A stretch of 64,000 bases of DNA from contig JAGIBF010000036.1 of NCBI GenBank assembly GCA_017744515.1, positions 1 through 64,000 of the forward strand, given 5' to 3'. The notes beneath the pieces were generated by a model. That model made no database searches, had not been told where the DNA came from, and saw nothing but the letters and a program-made list of their open reading frames with translations. Shown here in pieces: positions 16,383-24,253 of this stretch; position 1 is the stretch's first letter, and each line of letters begins with the position of its first letter. Source of the DNA: Niastella sp. (lineage in GTDB: Bacteria > Bacteroidota > Bacteroidia > Chitinophagales > Chitinophagaceae). The translations under genes and the position numbers were made by a program.

Positions 16383-18131
16383 ATGGGCGATCTGCAGATT
16401 AAAAAAAGTGCAAAGCAGTATGATGTGGTGATCGTGGGTTCCGGCGCCGGCGGCGGTATGGCCGCATATATTCTGGCCAATGCCGGGTTGAAAATTTGTC
16501 TCCTCGAGGCAGGACCCAATTATGATCCGAAGACGAACATTACTCAATTTAAAAACCCCTGGGAGTCTCCCCGTCGCGGCGCAAGTACGAAATACCGCCC
16601 CTTCGGTGATTTTGACGCCTGTTATTGGGGTTGGGAAATCGACGGGGAGCCGTATACCAAGGAAAGTGGTACGCAATGGGACTGGTGGCGTGCCCGCATG
16701 TTGGGTGGCCGTACCAATCACTGGGGCCGTATTTCTCTCCGTTTTGGTCCTAAAGATTTCAAGCGTCGCAGTATCGATGGCTTAGGGGAAAACTGGCCTA
16801 TCGGTTACGAGGATATCAAACCTTTCTACGACCGTGTCGATAAACTGATCGGTGTATTTGGTACTAACGAAGGGTTGGAAAATGATCCTGATGGTATCTT
16901 CCTCCCTCCTCCCAAGCCACGTTTGCACGAGCTCATGATCAAGAAGGCAGGGATTGCTGCGGGTGTACCGGTGATCCCCTCGCGCCTATCGATCCTTACC
17001 AAGGCATTGCCCGGTAATAAAGACCGTGGTGAATGTATGTTCTGTGCGCAGTGTGGTCGTGCGTGCTCTTATGCTTACGCAGATTTCTCTTCTTCCTCCG
17101 TATTGGTCAAGCCAGCGCTGGCCACCGGTAATGTTGACCTGGTGGTAAATGCCATGGCGCGTGAGGTATTAACTAATAAAGAAGGTAAAGCTACCGGCGT
17201 TTCCTATGTAAATAAGGACGACCTGATGGAATACCAGGTGAGTGGCCGTGTGGTGATCCTCGCTGCCAGTGCCTGCGAAAGTGCACGCCTGTTGTTGAAC
17301 TCAAAATCTCAACGTCACCCCAATGGCCTGGCCAACAGCAGCAACGTGGTAGGTAAATACCTGCACGACTCTACCGGTACGGCGATGGGTGGTGTGCTGC
17401 CTCAGCTCTTTGGTCGCAAGCGCTACAATGAAGATGGTGTTGGTGGTATGCACGTTTATTCTCCGTGGTGGGGTGATAATAAGAAGCTCGACTTTCCCCG
17501 TGGTTACCATATTGAATATTGGGGCGGTATGGGTCAGCCTGCTTATGGTGTTGGCTGGGGGACTGAAGGCATGAACGGTAAATACGCCGTGAATGGTCAG
17601 AAGAAAGAAGCTGGTGGTTATGGTAAATCGCTGAAAGAGGACGTTCGTTTCTTCTATGGCGCCAGTGTAGGTATGGCCGGTCGTGGTGAAGCGTTGTCGC
17701 TCGAAAGCAACTATTGCGCAATCGATCCCAATGTGGTTGATAAATATGGTATCCCAGTATTGAAGTTCAATGTGAAATGGTCTGAGCATGAGATCAACCA
17801 GGCAAAGCACATGAAGGAAACTTTCCGGGAGATCATGCACAACATGGGTGCGATCATTACCTGGGGTGATGACGGTACGAAGGAGAACAACTATGGTATC
17901 GATACGCCGGGTAAGATCATCCATGAAGCGGGTACCATCCGTATGGGCGATGATGCCAAACGTTCTGCGCTTAACAAGTGGAGCCAGGCACACGATTGTC
18001 CCAACCTGTTTAATGTTGACGGCGGTCAGTTCGTATCGCAAGCCGATAAGAACATCACGTGGACCATCCTGGCGCTTTCCATGAGAGCGAGCGAATACAT
18101 CATCGATGAGATGAAGAAACAGAATTTGTAA
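16383..18131 (+). CDS. GMC family FAD-dependent dehydrogenase, catalytic subunit
   Basis: This is a sugar or alcohol dehydrogenase of the GMC family, 582 residues. The FAD-binding fold opens with VVIVGSGAGGGMAAYILANA. The C-terminal GMC domain contains HEAGTIRMGDD and the FNVDGGQFVSQADKN segment. A cysteine cluster CMFCAQCGRAC (about residues 219-229) resembles the iron-sulfur ligand region of FAD-glucose dehydrogenase alpha subunits. It has no signal peptide of its own, and the next gene encodes a gamma-type subunit with a Tat-like leader, so export by piggy-back is likely. The substrate is unknown. Confidence 0.85.
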   Translation: MGDLQIKKSAKQYDVVIVGSGAGGGMAAYILANAGLKICLLEAGPNYDPKTNITQFKNPWESPRRGASTKYRPFGDFDACYWGWEIDGEPYTKESGTQWDWWRARMLGGRTNHWGRISLRFGPKDFKRRSIDGLGENWPIGYEDIKPFYDRVDKLIGVFGTNEGLENDPDGIFLPPPKPRLHELMIKKAGIAAGVPVIPSRLSILTKALPGNKDRGECMFCAQCGRACSYAYADFSSSSVLVKPALATGNVDLVVNAMAREVLTNKEGKATGVSYVNKDDLMEYQVSGRVVILAASACESARLLLNSKSQRHPNGLANSSNVVGKYLHDSTGTAMGGVLPQLFGRKRYNEDGVGGMHVYSPWWGDNKKLDFPRGYHIEYWGGMGQPAYGVGWGTEGMNGKYAVNGQKKEAGGYGKSLKEDVRFFYGASVGMAGRGEALSLESNYCAIDPNVVDKYGIPVLKFNVKWSEHEINQAKHMKETFREIMHNMGAIITWGDDGTKENNYGIDTPGKIIHEAGTIRMGDDAKRSALNKWSQAHDCPNLFNVDGGQFVSQADKNITWTILALSMRASEYIIDEMKKQNL

Positions 18132-18134
18132 AAC

Positions 18135-18207
18135 GAAGTAAGAAGTAAGAGGTAGGAGGTAAGAAAGTTCTTGTATTTCTTACTTCTTACTTCCGACCTC
18201 CTGCTTC
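18135..18207. repeat. Two-arm degenerate-word element (AAGTAAG type)
   Basis: The left arm (18135-18166) is a run of AAGTAAG/AGGTAGG-like words, and the right arm (18176-18207) is made of the complements CTTACTT/CCTACCT-like words. The arms are nearly complementary around a 9-base loop. It lies inside the operon, between the dehydrogenase subunits, so it may adjust expression of the second gene. Confidence 0.6.
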
Positions 18208-18225
18208 CGATTTAATACGAAAAAA

Positions 18226-18891
18226 ATGGATAGAAGAAAATCCCTCAAAGCATTAGCGTTAGGAACGCTTTCTGCCGGTGTGTTGCTGGAAGCCTGTGGC
18301 GATGGCGATAAAAAGCCTGCAGATGATAAAGCTGCCTCCTCCCAGCCTGCTTCCACCATCGACCGTATGAAGGAAGAGGAAGCGCATTACAAGGCTGTTA
18401 CCTCCTCTACTTTCTTTACACCAGCCGAGCTGGCTACTATCACTATTCTGGGCGACATCATTATCCCCAAGGATGAAGTGAGCGGCAGTGCCTCCGATGC
18501 CAAGGTGCCTGAATGGATCGAGTTTATCGTAAAGGATATGCCCGAGCATCAGATACCTATGCGTGGCGGTTTGCGCTGGCTCGATATGCAATGTCTGAAA
18601 CGCTATGAGAAGGCTTTCAAGGATTGCGATCAAAAACAGCAAATGGAAATGGTGGATGAGATCGCCTGGCCCGCCAAGGCGAAGCCTGAAATGGCGCAGG
18701 GTGTTGCTTTCTTCAACCTGATCCGCAACCTGACTGTTACCGGCTTCTACACTTCCGAGATCGGCGTGAAGGATATTGGCTATGCTGGTAACAAACCCAA
18801 TAAATGGAATGGGGTGCCTGATGATGTATTGAAGCAATACAACCTGGCGTATACAGAAAAGGAAATAAAGGAGTGCGCCAGCTACACTTAA
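18226..18891 (+). CDS. Gluconate 2-dehydrogenase subunit 3 family protein (gamma subunit)
   Basis: This is the small subunit (PF13618 type) of a membrane-associated FAD dehydrogenase, 221 residues. The N terminus MDRRKSLKALALG followed by a hydrophobic stretch and LLEACGDGD looks like a Tat leader ending in a lipobox. The protein would therefore be a lipoprotein that carries the folded GMC subunit across the membrane. The domain from about residue 60 includes FFTPAELATITILGDIIIPKD, AKVPEWIEFIVKDMP and VAFFNLIRNLTVTGFYTSEIG, which are family motifs. No cytochrome c subunit gene follows within the window. Confidence 0.85.
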   Translation: MDRRKSLKALALGTLSAGVLLEACGDGDKKPADDKAASSQPASTIDRMKEEEAHYKAVTSSTFFTPAELATITILGDIIIPKDEVSGSASDAKVPEWIEFIVKDMPEHQIPMRGGLRWLDMQCLKRYEKAFKDCDQKQQMEMVDEIAWPAKAKPEMAQGVAFFNLIRNLTVTGFYTSEIGVKDIGYAGNKPNKWNGVPDDVLKQYNLAYTEKEIKECASYT

Positions 18892-18921
18892 GCTGCGGCA
18901 TCTGCCTTTAACAAAATACTC

Positions 18922-18970
18922 AAAGATCCCGGTGCACTGCTTTTTGCGCAGTTGCCGGGATCTTTGTATT
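18922..18970 (+). terminator. Strong hairpin terminator
   Basis: AAAGATCCCGG and CCGGGATCTTT form an 11-bp stem followed by a T-rich stretch. It lies 30 bases after the dehydrogenase gamma-subunit gene and ends that operon. Confidence 0.75.
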
Positions 18971-19002
18971 TTAACCGGGCAACATTAAGAAAAACCTGAT
19001 CA

Positions 19003-19194
19003 GTGAATCATGGGATACGTTTGTTTATTGTAGATAGTGTGCAAGGAGATTTTCATAGGCATGAATATGATCACACAGGGGGTATTCTTTATCTCGACTA
19101 CCTGAAGCCGCTAAGGCATACGCTGCTAAAGTCAAAATTGCAAAAAGTTAAAGATGGAAAGGTTAAAGCTAATTATCCGATGAAGTTTCAGTGA
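19003..19194 (+). pseudogene. Peptide deformylase remnant (C-terminal fragment)
   Basis: A 63-codon frame from a GTG carries HEYDHTGGILYLDYLKPLRH, then LLKSKL, DGKVKANYPMKF. This matches the C-terminal HExxH helix and tail of bacterial peptide deformylase. The upstream catalytic motifs (GxGLAA, EGCLS) are absent; the residues before HEYDH are only weakly deformylase-like, and no GFSARVIQ is visible. The frame is far too short for a working enzyme (normally about 180 residues). I read it as a decayed duplicate or transferred copy. Confidence 0.55.
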
Positions 19195-19291
19195 TCTTAG
19201 TAATCACTGCTTAACATTTCAACACTAAGTAATTCTTCTTATTCGATTGTTAATAATTCTCTCATCTTTTTATAAAATAAGAGCCGCGTCG

Positions 19292-19299
19292 TACATTTG
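19292..19299 (+). promoter_or_regulatory. -7 element (TACATTTG)
   Basis: TACATTTG is a perfect match to TAnnTTTG, 49 bases before the ATG of the 114-residue protein gene. The upstream region is AT-rich, but a clear -33 TTG is not obvious. Confidence 0.5.
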
Positions 19300-19348
19300 C
19301 CTCGCAGAATAAAGGATTTACGTGTAGCATATATCTTAGGTCATAGTT

Positions 19349-19693
19349 ATGAAGATCAGTGTGGCAACATATATCATCGGTTATTTCTTTTTCCTGGCAT
19401 TCCTCTTCCATAGTGTGGTACCGGATGCAATGATCTTGTCGGGCCATCTCTCTACCAAGGTGGTAAAGGCAGCATTGGAAGAACAGGAAGAAGCGAAGAA
19501 CGCTGAGCGTGGTGCTGAAGAAACAAAAGCTGATCCACGTACTGAATACCTGCCCGGTGCTCATGCATCTTTTTATATTCATCCTGTACAGTTGTTTGTC
19601 ATCTCTGATAAGAATATTCCCAGGAATACAGACTTTTTGCAGGCAGTGGTGTTACCCGTGCCTACTCCCCCACCCAATGTAACTATTGTTTAA
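19349..19693 (+). CDS. Hypothetical membrane-anchored or secreted protein, 114 residues
   Basis: The N terminus has a hydrophobic stretch (VATYIIGYFFFLAFLFHSVV) that could be a signal anchor. A Glu/Ala/Lys-rich helix (about residues 38-65) follows, then a region ending in a proline-rich PVPTPPPNV. I do not recognise the family. It lies 94 bases before another exported protein gene on the same strand. A perfect -7 element upstream supports expression. Confidence 0.5.
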   Translation: MKISVATYIIGYFFFLAFLFHSVVPDAMILSGHLSTKVVKAALEEQEEAKNAERGAEETKADPRTEYLPGAHASFYIHPVQLFVISDKNIPRNTDFLQAVVLPVPTPPPNVTIV

Positions 19694-19787
19694 TCTGTTT
19701 CCATAAGCGCAAGGCTTATGTTTTGTTACTTGTCGATAGTTAAAATTATCGTCATAGAAATTTTTCTACCCGTTTAAAAATTAAATC

Positions 19788-20240
19788 ATGCGTTATAAAA
19801 CTCAATATATTATTGCATCACTATTCTTTTCTTTCCTATTATTGTCAACTGCAACAGTGATTGGTCAGGATGTGAAGCATGGCGTTACTCATAAGAAAGT
19901 TGCTGCTATCGATAACCCGGTGCAAAACCTGGTACAACTGGAGCCAGGCGTTTTTGAATATGATCAGCTGCAATCAAAGCAATTGAAACTGCCTGCAGGT
20001 AAACATTATGGTTTTACGGTGGCAGAAATTGAAGCTGTTTTCCCGGAGTTGATAAAGACTACGACCCACACTTATATGTTTGGCAAGAACACTTACCGTA
20101 CTGCTACTGTAAAAACAGTGGATATGGAAAGTCTGATACCGGTGTTGGTAGCTTCTGTGAAGCAGCAACAACAGGAAATAGAGCAATTGAAAAAGGAGCT
20201 GCAGGATCTGAAGAAGCCGGTAGCCGCCCTTTCTAAATAG
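19788..20240 (+). CDS. Secreted protein with an endosialidase-chaperone-like C terminus
   Basis: This is a 150-residue exported protein with a signal peptide (about residues 1-26, ending before QDVKHG). The part from residue 65 on (GKHYGFTVAEIEAVFPELI, VKTVDMESLIPVLVASVKQQQQEIEQLKKELQDL) resembles the intramolecular chaperone domain at the end of phage tail spikes (peptidase S74). That pattern is a GF.A.EVE..FPELV core, then a .VDY..LIPVLV..IKEL segment and a coiled coil. Here it stands alone with no spike attached. It could be a domain remnant or a free trimerisation module. Confidence 0.55.
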   Translation: MRYKTQYIIASLFFSFLLLSTATVIGQDVKHGVTHKKVAAIDNPVQNLVQLEPGVFEYDQLQSKQLKLPAGKHYGFTVAEIEAVFPELIKTTTHTYMFGKNTYRTATVKTVDMESLIPVLVASVKQQQQEIEQLKKELQDLKKPVAALSK

Positions 20241-20283
20241 TGGCAGACGGTTTGGCGACCAATAAAAACAGGTCTGCTTTTTT

Positions 20284-20331
20284 ACGAGTCCCCCTTGTAC
20301 TGCTGCATCAGTGCCTGGGGGCTCGTTCTTT
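20284..20331 (+). terminator. Hairpin terminator
   Basis: ACGAGTCCCCC and GGGGGCTCGT form a 10-bp stem with one bulge around a long loop, followed by TCTTTT. It ends the transcript of the secreted S74-like protein. Confidence 0.6.
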
Positions 20332-20361
20332 TGGGAGGGTGGACGATTGGGTGTCGAAGCC

Positions 20362-20383
20362 CTTCGAGAGGCTCAGGGTGACA
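20362..20383. repeat. Dispersed 22-base repeat, copy 1
   Basis: The word CTTCGA(G)AGGCTCAGGGTGACA matches the copy at 28959-28980 at 20 of 22 positions. Related CCTTCGACAGGCTCAGG words are known as dispersed repeats in many bacterial genomes. Confidence 0.5.
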
Positions 20384-20416
20384 AAATCTCCTTATTTCCA
20401 ATGACTTATTTAACCC

Positions 20417-20446
20417 TTTCGGTTTAGCTGTTTCGACTTATCTTTG
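20417..20446 (+). promoter_or_regulatory. Promoter of ychF
   Basis: TATCTTTG at 20439-20446 is a perfect -7 element, with TTTC about 18 bases upstream at the -33 position. The leader would be about 48 bases long. Confidence 0.5.
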
Positions 20447-20500
20447 CGCGCCTAAAAGGCAGGTTGCAGGTAGCACCTGATCACAGAAAACTAAACAAAT

Positions 20501-21598
20501 ATGGCTTTACAAGCAGGCGTCGTAGGACTTCCGAACGTAGGAAAATCAACTTTGTTCAATGCGGTGAGCAACAGCGCCAAGGCGCAGGCGAGCAATTACC
20601 GCTTTTGTACCATCGAACCCAATGTGGGTCTGGTAGATGTACCGGATGCCCGCCTCAGCAAACTGGCCGAACTGGTAGTTCCCAATCGTATTGTGCCTAC
20701 TCAGATAGAGATTGTAGATATCGCCGGCCTGGTGCGTGGCGCCAGCAAGGGTGAAGGTCTGGGCAACCAGTTTCTGGGTAATATCCGTGAAGTGGATGCG
20801 ATCATCCACGTGATCCGCTGTTTCGAGGATGAAAATATCCTGCGTGATGAAGGCGCTATCAATCCTGTAAGTGATAAAGAGATCATCGATACTGAGCTGC
20901 AGTTGAAAGACCTGGACAGCGTGGAGCGTAAGATTGGCCGCGTAGAAAAAGCTGCCCGTGTTGACCCCAAGATGAAGGCTGAACTGGAGATACTGGTACG
21001 CTGCAAAGAGCATTTGCAACAGGGCAAGAGCATCCGGGGGCTCAATCTTTCGAAAGAAGAGCGCGCAGCTATTGCCGATTTGTTCCTGCTGACTGAAAAG
21101 CCCGTATTGTACGTAGCCAATGTGGATGAGGCGTCTATGCATACTGGTAACAAGTATTCTGAAGTGCTTGCCAAAGCTGCCAGGGAAGAAGGTGCCGAGA
21201 TCATCGTTATGAGTAATAATATCGAGGCGCAGATCGCTGAAATGGAAGATCCCGCCGATCGCCAGTTGTTTATGGAAGAATATAAGATGACAGAGCCTGC
21301 GCTGAATCGCCTTATTACTTCAGCTTATAAGCTGCTCAACCTGTATACTTACTTTACTGCCGGCGTACAGGAAGTGCGTGCGTGGACTATTCACCAGGGC
21401 TGGAAAGCGCCGCAAGCTGCCGGTGTGATCCATACCGACTTTGAAAAGGGCTTTATTAAAGCGGAAGTGATCGCTTACAGTGACTTCGTGCATTATGGTT
21501 CTGAAGCTGCTGCCCGTGAAGTGGGTAAGCTGCGTATTGAAGGAAAGGAATATGTGGTGAAGGATGGTGATGTGATGCACTTCAGGTTCAACGTCTGA
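20501..21598 (+). CDS. ychF: Redox-regulated ATPase YchF (Obg family)
   Basis: YchF is a universally conserved P-loop ATPase of the Obg family that binds ribosomes and takes part in oxidative stress responses. The length (365 residues) is normal. The P-loop GLPNVGKS is at residues 9-16, the switch DIAGLVRGASKGEG follows at about 70, the NVDE base-recognition motif (replacing NKxD, which gives ATP preference) is at about residue 206, and the C-terminal TGS domain includes EVRAWTIHQGWKAPQAAGVIH. It is monocistronic, with its own promoter and a good terminator. Confidence 0.97.
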   Translation: MALQAGVVGLPNVGKSTLFNAVSNSAKAQASNYRFCTIEPNVGLVDVPDARLSKLAELVVPNRIVPTQIEIVDIAGLVRGASKGEGLGNQFLGNIREVDAIIHVIRCFEDENILRDEGAINPVSDKEIIDTELQLKDLDSVERKIGRVEKAARVDPKMKAELEILVRCKEHLQQGKSIRGLNLSKEERAAIADLFLLTEKPVLYVANVDEASMHTGNKYSEVLAKAAREEGAEIIVMSNNIEAQIAEMEDPADRQLFMEEYKMTEPALNRLITSAYKLLNLYTYFTAGVQEVRAWTIHQGWKAPQAAGVIHTDFEKGFIKAEVIAYSDFVHYGSEAAAREVGKLRIEGKEYVVKDGDVMHFRFNV

Positions 21599-21656
21599 AC
21601 CACGATTTTGAGGATTGGATGGATTTAGAGGAGATCAGATAGAAAAGATATAGGCG

Positions 21657-21696
21657 GGCTCAAACTTGTTGGAAACAACAGTTTGAGCCTTTTTCG
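21657..21696 (+). terminator. Terminator of ychF
   Basis: GGCTCAAACT and AGTTTGAGCC form a long stem with an inner GTTG/CAAC pairing around GAAA, followed by TTTTTCG. This is a classic intrinsic terminator. Confidence 0.85.
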
Positions 21697-21863
21697 TTTT
21701 GGGTGTTGGCGTGAAGCCTTAAGTTTATAGCGGTTAATGTAATTATAGACTGGTAAAGATGAAGAAGTACCTCACTTCCTGCCTGCTTCTTTACTCTCTT
21801 TATCTTCTCTAATCTCATCAAGATCCGTGGAATATGTGTGAAAAAAAAGAAAGGATGTTGTGA

Positions 21864-21904
21864 TGTTCCACGGGGAACCACAATACTGGCGTGGTTTTCA
21901 CGTT
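21864..21904. repeat. 41-base repeat with parS-like core, copy 1
   Basis: The repeat begins TGTTCCACGGGGAACCA, one base from the perfect palindrome GTTCCACGTGGAAC. It continues through an ACCAC/GTGGT inverted pair and ends with TTTTCACGTT. Copy 2 at 22544-22584 differs at two positions. The core resembles the ParB-binding parS consensus TGTTTCACGTGAAACA. Confidence 0.6.
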
Positions 21905-22543
21905 GGGGCTAAATTGCTGAAAAGAAAGTAATCCACAATGACTGATTTGATATTAGTCAAACGAAAGGAGCTGTTTTGGTTGTCAAATGTCAAAGGTTTA
22001 AGGGTGTGGGCGTGTATTATTCCCCGCTTTAGGTCTTTCCGTATCTGCTTTTAAATCTTCTTTTCTGTTACTTATGTTGTCGGATGTGGCATAGCGCTTC
22101 CGGGGCCGTTGGCGCTGGATATTGTCTGGCCGCTGAGCGGCCTGATTAAGTAGCCGATGCAAGACTGCTAAACTACAATTGGCTAAAGTCCAGGAGAGAT
22201 TGGCTGAATTCTAATACCGGCCCTAAAGGGGCCGGTCAATATATGAACAGCGCGATTACTATACGGAATTAATTGCCGGTTCTAAAGAGACCATATAGTG
22301 CATGGGCTATGTAATGAAGTTAGGACAACTGAAAGTAGTAAGGAACAGATATCCATCAATGAGGTCGCACTTGTTTCGATCTCACCTAACTTAATCTACA
22401 TGTACTTGACCAATACAAATAAGAGTAACCCAAAAGTTTGAAACCGGACAAATGCTCGGGCGCCGTTTTATATTACACTGCTGAAAGCAGCATGGGATAT
22501 AGTTTGTGAAGTGGAACATCGTGTGAAACTAATAAAAATGGGG

Positions 22544-22584
22544 TGTTCCACGGGGAACCACAATATGGGCGTGGTTTTCACGTT
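22544..22584. repeat. 41-base repeat with parS-like core, copy 2
   Basis: This is nearly identical to the copy at 21864, in the same orientation, 680 bases away. Nearby are GTGGAACA (about 22511), GTGTGAAAC (about 22521) and TGTTTCAC (about 22597), which match parS half-sites. Confidence 0.6.
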
Positions 22585-22639
22585 ATTGGATCGCTTTGTT
22601 TCACTCCCGAATTTATTGTGTACAGGCGCTTCTTTTTTT

Positions 22640-24097
22640 CTATAACATCGGTGCTACCAACCGTGCCGTCTTTTCGGTGAGCTCATAATACCAGGGGCGT
22701 GCCTCCCACCGTATAGGATCTATTTGCTCTGCATCTTTCAGGTCTTCGTAAAAGATATTGGTTAACTCTGTAGCTACTGCTTCATCATAGACAATGGCAT
22801 TGACTTCAAAGTTGAGGTCGAAGCTGCGGTAATCCATGTTTGCCGTACCTACGATGGCTACCTTCCTGTCGGTGACCATTGTTTTGGCGTGTACAAATCC
22901 TTTTTGGTACCGGTATATTTCTACGCCTGATTTCAGCAGCTCACTGTAATACGAGCGCGCGGCAGCATTCACAAATACGGAATCGGAAATGCCGGGCACC
23001 AGCAGTTTTACTTTCAATCCACTTAATGCTGCTACGATCAATGCCTCCACGATGCTTTCGCCCGGAATAAAATACGGAGTAGTGATCAGTATCTCTTCCT
23101 GTGCGAGGAAAATGGCTTGTAGCAGGGAATATAGAATGGTTGGTCTGTCAGAGTCCGGGCCACTGGCGGCTATCTGTACCAGCTTATCGCTTTTGGAGGA
23201 TAGTATATGTGCTTTGGGAAACAGGATGCTGTCGGGCTCGAGATGATCGTCGGCGCAAAAATTCCAATCGGCCAGGAAAAGGTATTGCAGGTACAATACC
23301 CCCGGCCCTTCAATGCGCAGGTGGGTATCGCGCCAGAACAGGTCATTGGGTTCATTGGGCTTGTTGACATAGCGGTTGCTCACATTGATGCCGCCCACAA
23401 AGCCTACCTTACCATCCACGACGATGATCTTGCGGTGGTTGCGGTAATTGATACGGTTGGCCAGGAAAATAAAGAGTATCCTGTAGAAGGGATATACTTT
23501 AACGCCGGCATCGCGCAGGCGGCGCACCATCTTCTTACGAATGGAGCGGCTGCCGAAATCGTCATAGATGAACCGCACTTCTACCCCACTCTTTGCTTTG
23601 CGGATCAGCACTTCTTCAATGGCGCGCCCTGTTTCATCGTCTTCATAGATGTAGTATTCGATATGGATATGGTACCTCGCGCGCTCCAGGGCTTTCAGTA
23701 CTTCGGGGAACTTCTGTTCACCATTTACCAGTATCTGTACCTGGTTGTTGGCGGTGAGGGGACTGGAGCCGTCTTTCAACAGTAGTCGCGCCAGCTCTTT
23801 ATTATCGGCAATGGCCGGGTTTTTCCTTTCGAGGTTGTGCAGGGTATAATGAACAATGGCGTCTTGTATTTTCTTTTCGAGGTTATTATCTCCGACAAGT
23901 TTCTTATTGTATATTTTCCTTTTCCTGTAGTTGATACCGAAGGAAAAGTAGACGAGGATGCCAACAATGGGAACAAAGATGGCCAGCAGCATGTAGGCTA
24001 CCGTTTTGGTGGTGCTGCGGGTGTCGTAAATGATGCGCAGGCATACCAGGGCTACAATAATAACATAGATAGTTTCGTAAATGGGCAATGATCTCAT
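22640..24097 (-). CDS. cls: Cardiolipin synthase (phospholipase D superfamily)
   Basis: This enzyme joins two phosphatidylglycerol molecules (or a related pair) into cardiolipin at the inner membrane. The protein has 485 residues, the normal length. Two N-terminal membrane segments come first (IYVIIVALVCLRIIY and VAYMLLAIFVPIVGILVYF). Two HKD motifs follow: HRKIIVVDGKVGFVGGINV (about residues 222-240) and HAKTMVTDRKVAIVGTANMD (about 400). Both are intact. It is monocistronic and next to the gene-free repeat region. Confidence 0.93.
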   Translation of the reverse strand: MRSLPIYETIYVIIVALVCLRIIYDTRSTTKTVAYMLLAIFVPIVGILVYFSFGINYRKRKIYNKKLVGDNNLEKKIQDAIVHYTLHNLERKNPAIADNKELARLLLKDGSSPLTANNQVQILVNGEQKFPEVLKALERARYHIHIEYYIYEDDETGRAIEEVLIRKAKSGVEVRFIYDDFGSRSIRKKMVRRLRDAGVKVYPFYRILFIFLANRINYRNHRKIIVVDGKVGFVGGINVSNRYVNKPNEPNDLFWRDTHLRIEGPGVLYLQYLFLADWNFCADDHLEPDSILFPKAHILSSKSDKLVQIAASGPDSDRPTILYSLLQAIFLAQEEILITTPYFIPGESIVEALIVAALSGLKVKLLVPGISDSVFVNAAARSYYSELLKSGVEIYRYQKGFVHAKTMVTDRKVAIVGTANMDYRSFDLNFEVNAIVYDEAVATELTNIFYEDLKDAEQIDPIRWEARPWYYELTEKTARLVAPML

Positions 24098-24225
24098 GGG
24101 CGGTGCGCCGGTGATTATACGCCGGCTGTTGAATGCATTGCTAAGGTAGTTGAAAAGGTTTACGTGGTCGCAATTACCCCTCTAAAATGACAGAGCCACA
24201 CCCCTTCTGTGATAAATGTGATTTA

Positions 24226-24233
24226 TAGCTTTG
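24226..24233 (+). promoter_or_regulatory. -7 element (TAGCTTTG) for the DoxX-like gene
   Basis: TAGCTTTG perfectly matches TAnnTTTG and lies 20 bases before the ATG, giving a very short leader. No clear -33 TTG is seen. Confidence 0.5.
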
Positions 24234-24253
24234 TTGTATCAAAACTATAAGTC

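Larger units (their letters stand above)
21599..22639. other. 1 kb gene-free region with direct repeats and hairpins
   Basis: I see no convincing gene in this stretch. It contains the ychF terminator (21657-21696), two copies of a 41-base direct repeat (21864-21904 and 22544-22584), and hairpins GGCCGC-TGA-GCGGCC (about 22127-22141) and ACCGGCCC-TAAA-GGGGCCGGT (about 22216-22236). A degenerate copy of the second hairpin lies near 22273. Short frames such as that at 22314 (25 codons) have no support. The dense structure suggests a regulatory, centromere-like or decayed mobile region. Confidence 0.6.

Noticed and set aside
21660-21881. A 73-codon minus-strand frame after ychF
   Set aside because: It overlaps the ychF terminator and repeat copy 1, and it has no features of a real protein.
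22314-22391. A 25-codon frame in the repeat region that superficially looks like a recombinase fragment
   Set aside because: It is too short, has no catalytic motif that can be named, and the likeness is not specific.
21700-22640. Replication origin
   Set aside because: Only one near-match to a DnaA box (TAATCCACA at about 21929) is present, with no dnaA or clear AT-rich unwinding element.
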